From Peptoniphilus_A sp001811425 (GTDB lineage Bacteria; Bacillota; Clostridia; Tissierellales; Peptoniphilaceae): 64,000 nucleotides of DNA. The notes beneath the pieces were generated by a model, which was not told the origin of the DNA, did not search any database, and saw nothing but the letters and a program-made list of their open reading frames with translations. Below are positions 59,903 to 64,000 of the stretch, piece by piece. The DNA lies in assembly GCF_001811425.1 (NCBI RefSeq), contig NZ_KV804703.1, forward strand, positions 62,001-126,000, written 5' to 3'. The first letter of the stretch is position 1; the number at the start of each line of letters is the position of its first letter. A program made the position numbers and the translations under genes.

Positions 59903-60340
59903 ATGGCAGATTTATGTTATATTACTCTTGATGAAGCTATAGAAATTCATAAGCTTACAGTACAGCACAGTGGCGGAGGTGCGTTAGAACACTTTGATTT
60001 AGGCAGATTAGACAGTGTGTTGCAAAATATTCAAAACGATGATTATTATCCGAGTTTTGTCGATAAAATAACGCATCTGTTTTTCTGTGCGTGTGAATTT
60101 CATTGTTTCGAAGACGGAAACAAACGAATCGCTATTACATTATCAGCTCAATTTCTATTGAAGAATGGCTATTTGTCTGTGGCACAATCTTTTCTGAAAG
60201 AAATGGAAAACATCAGTTATCATGTTGCTGCCGGCAAAATTGATAAAGACTTATTGTACGAAATAATGGAGTCAATTTTAAAAGGCAGCTTCGAAAGTGA
60301 TGAATCGTTAAAATTGAAAATAATCCACGCTATTATGTAG
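59903..60340 (+). CDS. doc: Doc (death-on-curing) family toxin
   Basis: 145 residues. The Fic/Doc motif is HCFEDGNKRIAITLSAQFLL near 66-80 (HxFxDxNKR form typical of Doc, which phosphorylates EF-Tu in characterised members). The N-terminal YITLDEAIEIHKLTVQHSGG is the usual Doc opening. ATG 59903 follows the RhuM-like stop with GGAGCGTGAG upstream. Together the pair is a probable addiction or defence module in this island. Confidence 0.88.
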   Translation: MADLCYITLDEAIEIHKLTVQHSGGGALEHFDLGRLDSVLQNIQNDDYYPSFVDKITHLFFCACEFHCFEDGNKRIAITLSAQFLLKNGYLSVAQSFLKEMENISYHVAAGKIDKDLLYEIMESILKGSFESDESLKLKIIHAIM

Positions 60341-60554
60341 TAGCTATAATAGCGTTTTCGTGGCAACGAAATGGCAACAAAAAATCGGATAGCGTATGCT
60401 TTACCGATAATTCAAATAATATAGATACTCTTTGTTAAATCTTATAAACAAAAGTGTTTAAGATTGATTTACAGGGAGCGAATGGGAATAAAGGATTATA
60501 GCTTATAAATAGCTTAATTAAGCCAATCTAAAATCTAAGTGTAGCATTAATAAA
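60341..60554. other. Intergenic region with possible guaA-like attachment sequence
   Basis: No gene. At 60480-60491 GAATGGGAATAA equals codons E-W-E-stop, the usual guaA terminus, and differs at two positions from GAATGGGAGTAG at 48401-48412. It could be the distal attachment site of an island inserted at guaA. The match is short. Confidence 0.3.
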
Positions 60555-61245
60555 AATCCACCGGCGTAGCCGGTGGTTTTGCTTATGCGGTCCAAAGGAC
60601 CTTTATTACTAGCTGCGCCTCAAGGGCGCCTGTGGTTTACCACTTGCAATTTTTACTTGCTATCCACTGAAGGGGTCTGTATTATCCATTGTTATCTGAC
60701 CACTTAATTCATCTTCTTTAAGTTGATTTTGTATATATTCTTTTATTGCTTTTGTATTCTTGCCTGCTGTGTCTACATAATATCCTCTACACCAGAATTG
60801 TCTTCCTCTATATTTGTATTTTAGACTTCCCCATTTTTCATATATCATTATGCTGCTTTTTCCTTTTAAAAATCCCATAAAACTTGATATGCTCTATTTT
60901 GGAGGTATCTCTAGTAACTTGTGCACATAATCTGGACATACTTCTGCTTCTATTATGTTTACTTCTTTCCAACTGCATAGTTCCCTTAAAATTGCTCCTA
61001 TCTCTAATCTTTTACTTCCATAAAATACTTTTCTTCTGTATTTTGGTGCAAATACTATATGATATTTACAATTCCATTTTGTGTGTGATAAACTATGCGT
61101 ATGATTTAAATTCATAAAAAAACCTCCTGTTATTTTGTGTTTTGGTAAACCACAAATTTATTTTTTTAACACGGAGGTCTTTTTTTTATTTGTCTTTCAT
61201 CGCTAAAGCTAAATTGAACCCCCGTTCCAACCGGGGGTATTCTAA
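60555..61245 (-). mobile_element. IS200-type insertion sequence, inactive
   Basis: Bounded by subterminal hairpins CCACCGGC-GTA-GCCGGTGG (about 60559-60577) and CCCCCG-TTCCAA-CGGGGG region (about 61220-61238). It carries a Y1-type tnpA with an internal stop. Upstream of tnpA, GACCTCCG (61173-61180 region, minus strand) can pair with AGGAGGT at the ribosome site, matching the known self-limiting leader of IS200. Extra mini-palindromes GGTCC-AAA-GGACC and GCGCC-TCAA-GGGCGC lie at 60590-60625. Confidence 0.75.
60660..61115 (-). pseudogene. tnpA: IS200 TnpA transposase with stop and broken HUH motif
   Basis: 152 codons in one frame: NCKYHIVFAPKYRRKVF, IIEAEVCPDYVHKLLEIPPK, then TAG, then SISSFMGFLKGKSSIM, FWCRGYYVDTAGKNT and DPFSG. 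The Y1 Tyr region GYYVDT is intact. The HUH pair normally read in CPDHxHM is CPDYVHK here, so the first His is lost as well as the reading frame. It is a dead copy. Confidence 0.85.
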
Positions 61246-61314
61246 TTACAATAATGGTTCAAGAAACTAATCTTGAACCATTAAAAACTTTATTTTAAAT
61301 TTAAGAAAACTCTT

Positions 61315-61948
61315 TTAATCAAAATTTTCTTTATTAGAAAAAGATTTTTCATATTCAGTAAAATCCTTTGGATTTTCTTCTGCTATAAAGTAAATCTTAG
61401 GTGTTTTGTATTCCCCACTTATATTATCTAAATAGTTTTCTTCAAGTTCTTTACATAAAAAGAAATCTGCCTTTGTGCCTTCTGGTAAGCCGTGATATCT
61501 AATTCTTTTTAAATATGCATAAATGACCGTAAAAATCAATATTCCCTTCAAAAAACAAAGCCTTACATCCATATTCTTTTGCTTTTTCGATTGAATAATC
61601 CAAAAGCATTTTACCATATCCTAATCTTTTATACTCATTTGCAATGCAGATTGGACCCATTGTCATAATAGGAAGTTTTGAGCCATCGTCTAAGTCAATG
61701 TGAGACTTTACAAAAACATTTTGTCCTATAATTTTTCCATTTTTTTCCATGACAAAGTCTAGTTCAGAAATAAAATTTGGATCTTCTCTTAATTTCTTCA
61801 AGACGAAATGTTCTGTGCATCCAGGTCTATATACATTCCAAAAACTTTTTCTAACAAGTTCTTCAACTTCTCTATAATCTTCTTCTTTTTCTAACCTTAT
61901 TATAATATCTTTTTTATTCACTATTTTACTCCTTAAATATTTTTTCAT
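61315..61948 (-). pseudogene. GNAT acetyltransferase, frameshifted
   Basis: About 211 residues across two frames. The N-terminal part shows EDYREVEELVRKSFWNVYRP and GPICIANEYKRLGYGKMLLD (acetyl-CoA loop region), ending FYGHLCIFKKN. The second frame continues RIRYHGLPEGTKADFFLCKE and LEENYLDNISGEYKTPKIYF. The shift lies near 61520-61535 in the FYGH/AY region. It resembles small-molecule N-acetyltransferases annotated as YhbS-like. Loss could be recent. Confidence 0.8.
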
Positions 61949-62111
61949 TTCATTAATTTAGGAAGCACTTTATTATTTGTAACCTCCTAAATATCCCACA
62001 ATATCCAATAAATTATACTTAATCAAACAACATTCTCCTTTTTAATATTTAATAGGTTATTAACCTAATTTAATCTAAATAAAAAATAATCAAAAATTAT
62101 TTTTTTATTAT

Positions 62112-62748
62112 CTACTTTAAATTGTTTACTTCTTTTTGTAAATTTTCTAAAAATTTTCCAGCGTGAGATCCATCCATTTGAGCGTGATGAAATTGAAAAG
62201 AAATCGGTAAATAATATTTAAACCTTTTCTTCTTGTATTTGCCCCAAATTATAAATGGATTATTATAAATGCCACTATTCATTCCAAGGGCACCATCAAG
62301 CTCGGTTTCTAAAATTGCTGATGTACCAATTATCATACTATCTTTTGATAAATCTATATCCTCACAATTATCTCTAACTTTCGAAGTAAAGTTTTCATAA
62401 TTTTTACTAAATTTTTCTAAATTATCTAGATATAAAATATCACAAGAATTAATTTCACCATCTTTGTTTTTAATTATAGTATTGACTGCAATAGTATCAA
62501 ACTCAATAAGCTTATCTCCCACTGGTAAAAAATAAAACTCCTTAATATCAAAAGCTGCTTTTCCAATGCAATAGTTTAAAGCATATTTAATTTCATATTT
62601 TTCTTATTGCTAATTTTAACCAAATTACTTATATCAATATTCTTAAAAAAAGTAACCCTTAGATTCGGTGCTTTTATCCAAAGTTTAAAAGCCTTTTCTC
62701 TTTTACTTCCTTTAATTTGTACTTCTCTTGCAAAATATATCTCATTTG
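62112..62748 (-). pseudogene. Chloramphenicol acetyltransferase-like (CatA fold), frameshifted
   Basis: The C-terminal part holds the CAT catalytic motif ISFQFHHAQMDGSHAGKFLE (HHxxxDG) and EFDTIAVNTI. Upstream in another frame are RVTFFKNIDISNLVKIS and KAFKLWIKAPNL, and the piece LNYCIGKAAFDIKEFYFLPV joins them; the break is near 62578-62581 in a short T run. The usual N-terminus is missing or diverged. Members acetylate chloramphenicol or related compounds. As present it cannot confer resistance. Confidence 0.75.
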
Positions 62749-62860
62749 TTTATAAATAATAATTTCTCTGTTCAAAAATTCTAATCTCATTTTATCATAC
62801 TCTTCTTTCTTCATTTTTTAATTTTTGTTGCTATTACTTTTATTGACCTCCCTTCTTTCA
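62749..62860. other. Intergenic region before the aspartokinase promoter
   Basis: No gene or riboswitch recognised; in particular no lysine-riboswitch signature is seen upstream of the aspartokinase. Confidence 0.5.
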
Positions 62861-62889
62861 TTGACAACTTAGCTAAATAATTGTATAAT
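62861..62889 (+). promoter_or_regulatory. Promoter of the aspartokinase gene
   Basis: TTGACA (62861-62866), 17-base spacer, TATAAT (62884-62889): perfect consensus. The leader is about 95 bases. Confidence 0.9.
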
Positions 62890-62992
62890 CGTAAAAATTA
62901 CTTTTTAATTTTTTCTGTTTTTTTGTACTAAACATGAATTTTTTAAACATAGTTTTTTGCTTACTTATTTTATTTGAAAAAAGGAGAAAAAG

Positions 62993-64000
62993 ATGAAAGT
63001 TGCAAAATTTGGTGGCAGTTCTCTTGCCGATGCTGTTCAACTAAAAAAGGTTAAGGAAATTATCATGGAGGACCCTGACAGATCCTGTGTCGTTGTGTCT
63101 GCGCCCGGCAAAGGCATAAGCAACAATCACAAGGTTACTGACCTTCTAGCAATGTGCCACGAGCTAAGTGCGCACGATTTGAATTTTAACGAAGTTTACA
63201 AGATCATCGAGAATGTTTTTATTAATATTGTTGATGATCTTGTTTTGGATATTGACATCAATAAAATTTTAGCTGATGTGAAAAATGAAATTACTAAGGG
63301 TACAAGCTATGACTTCGTCATCAGTCGTGGCGAATTTATCAGCGCTCAAGTCCTTGCTAATTATATTGGCTATGATTTTGTGGATGCAAGGGACTTAATT
63401 GTTTTTAATGAAGGAACTTTAGATCTAGACAAGTCCTGTGAAAATATTAGAAATATTTTGACTAAGTACGACAAGGCTGTTGTGCCTGGTTTTTATGGCT
63501 TAGATGAGTTTGGCAAGGTCCACACTTTTTCTAGGGGCGGTTCTGATGTCACTGGCTCTGTCATTGCCTCTGCCTTAGATGCAGAAATGTACGAAAACTT
63601 TACTGATGTCAGTGGCTTTTTAGTTGCCGACCCAAAAATCGTAAGGGACTCCACTCCCATTGGCACTATTACTTATAAGGAACTTCGCGAGCTTTCCTAC
63701 ATGGGCGCAAAGGTCCTTCACGAGGAGGCTATCTTCCCTCTTCGCGACAAAAATATTCCTATAAATATAAAAAATACTAATGCTCCTCACGAGGAAGGCA
63801 CTTTGATTTTGTCTAAATGTGCTTATAAAAATAAAAATATTGTGACGGGCATATCTGGCAAAAAAGATTTCACTGTTATTAATCTTGAAAAGGTAAATAT
63901 GAACACTGAAAAGGACTTTTTCAGGAAGCTAACTACTGTCTTTGAATCTAACGATCTTTCCATTGAGCACATGCCATCAAGCATTGATTCTGTATCTGTC
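62993..64000 (+). CDS. Aspartate kinase, partial (3' end outside window)
   Basis: 336 residues visible. N-terminal MKVAKFGGSSLADAVQLKKV is the kinase signature; SRGEFISAQVLA near 110, TFSRGGSDVTGSVIASAL near 180 and ELSYMGAKVLHEEAIFPL near 240 complete the amino-acid kinase domain. An ACT regulatory region begins near 285 (IVTGISGKKDFTVINLEK) and runs off the end. It catalyses the first step of the aspartate pathway (Lys, Met, Thr, diaminopimelate). AAAGGAG precedes ATG 62993. It marks the return to core genome after the island. Confidence 0.95.
   Translation, partial: MKVAKFGGSSLADAVQLKKVKEIIMEDPDRSCVVVSAPGKGISNNHKVTDLLAMCHELSAHDLNFNEVYKIIENVFINIVDDLVLDIDINKILADVKNEITKGTSYDFVISRGEFISAQVLANYIGYDFVDARDLIVFNEGTLDLDKSCENIRNILTKYDKAVVPGFYGLDEFGKVHTFSRGGSDVTGSVIASALDAEMYENFTDVSGFLVADPKIVRDSTPIGTITYKELRELSYMGAKVLHEEAIFPLRDKNIPINIKNTNAPHEEGTLILSKCAYKNKNIVTGISGKKDFTVINLEKVNMNTEKDFFRKLTTVFESNDLSIEHMPSSIDSVSV

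Noticed and set aside
62749..62992. Lysine riboswitch upstream of aspartokinase
   Set aside because: The leader after the promoter is only about 95 bases and lacks the conserved lysine-aptamer blocks.

Overview
The window is low-GC, AT-rich Gram-positive DNA of clostridial type. An S-layer-homology protein, several exported proteins with copper-amine-oxidase-N-like stalk domains, an FMN riboswitch on ribU, a T-box on valS, ECF vitamin transporters and murein-peptide scavenging genes all fit an anaerobic coccus of the Peptoniphilaceae (Anaerococcus/Peptoniphilus/Finegoldia type). The family assignment is inference from gene content. Two 100-N scaffold gaps (1878-1977, 17114-17213) both sit inside GC-rich interspersed repeats.

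Layout. 0-5 kb: trxB (cut by the window start), a DUF2207-like membrane protein, a GC-rich repeat, then a leftward cassette of sigma factor, amidase, DUF1659, DUF2922 and YvrJ proteins. 5-9 kb: an S-layer protein with a structured 5' leader, and a HigBA-like toxin-antitoxin pair. 9-13 kb: a Fic protein, a frameshifted AlbA_2/HTH regulator and a HEPN-type protein (candidate defence cluster). 13.6-19 kb: a class V aminotransferase, an exported glutaredoxin-like stalk protein, the FMN riboswitch with ribU, a second repeat cluster and an L,D-transpeptidase. 19-24.6 kb: an NYN-domain protein behind a palindromic, attenuator-like leader, tRNA-Leu, two stalk-domain surface proteins and a C39-like peptidase. 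24.6-33 kb: folC-valS with T-box, then SAH/MTA deaminase-CPBP protease-trpS. 33-38 kb: MazF, a TRIC channel, thiamine-binding protein, P1 peptidase, panT, a CoaX-like protein with altered catalytic motifs, and murI. 38-43.6 kb: tRNA-Lys, a GntR regulator, a PepSY lipoprotein, and an operon for murein-peptide use (Ala-Glu epimerase, DUF819 carrier, serine hydrolase, DUF3870) behind a candidate regulatory RNA. 43.9-48.4 kb: secA and guaA.

48.4-62.8 kb, between guaA and an aspartokinase gene, is an accessory island. It holds a second AlbA_2/HTH regulator, a ~1960-residue Avs-like STAND ATPase with a Cap4/DUF4297-type nuclease, a decayed IS256-family element, restriction-modification remnants, a RhuM-like/Doc pair, a dead IS200 and broken GNAT and CAT-like genes.

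The main surprises are: (i) a family of ~17-bp GC-rich mini-insertions, two near-identical copies of which break the IS256 transposase at the same flanking heptamer, with related insertions in a 16.9-kb repeat; (ii) two AlbA_2/HTH paralogues each beside a candidate antiviral gene; (iii) the Avs-like giant; (iv) the sigma-amidase-DUF1659-DUF2922-YvrJ cassette; (v) two undescribed-looking leader RNAs. Homology calls are from recognition of motifs and family features; no database search was run.
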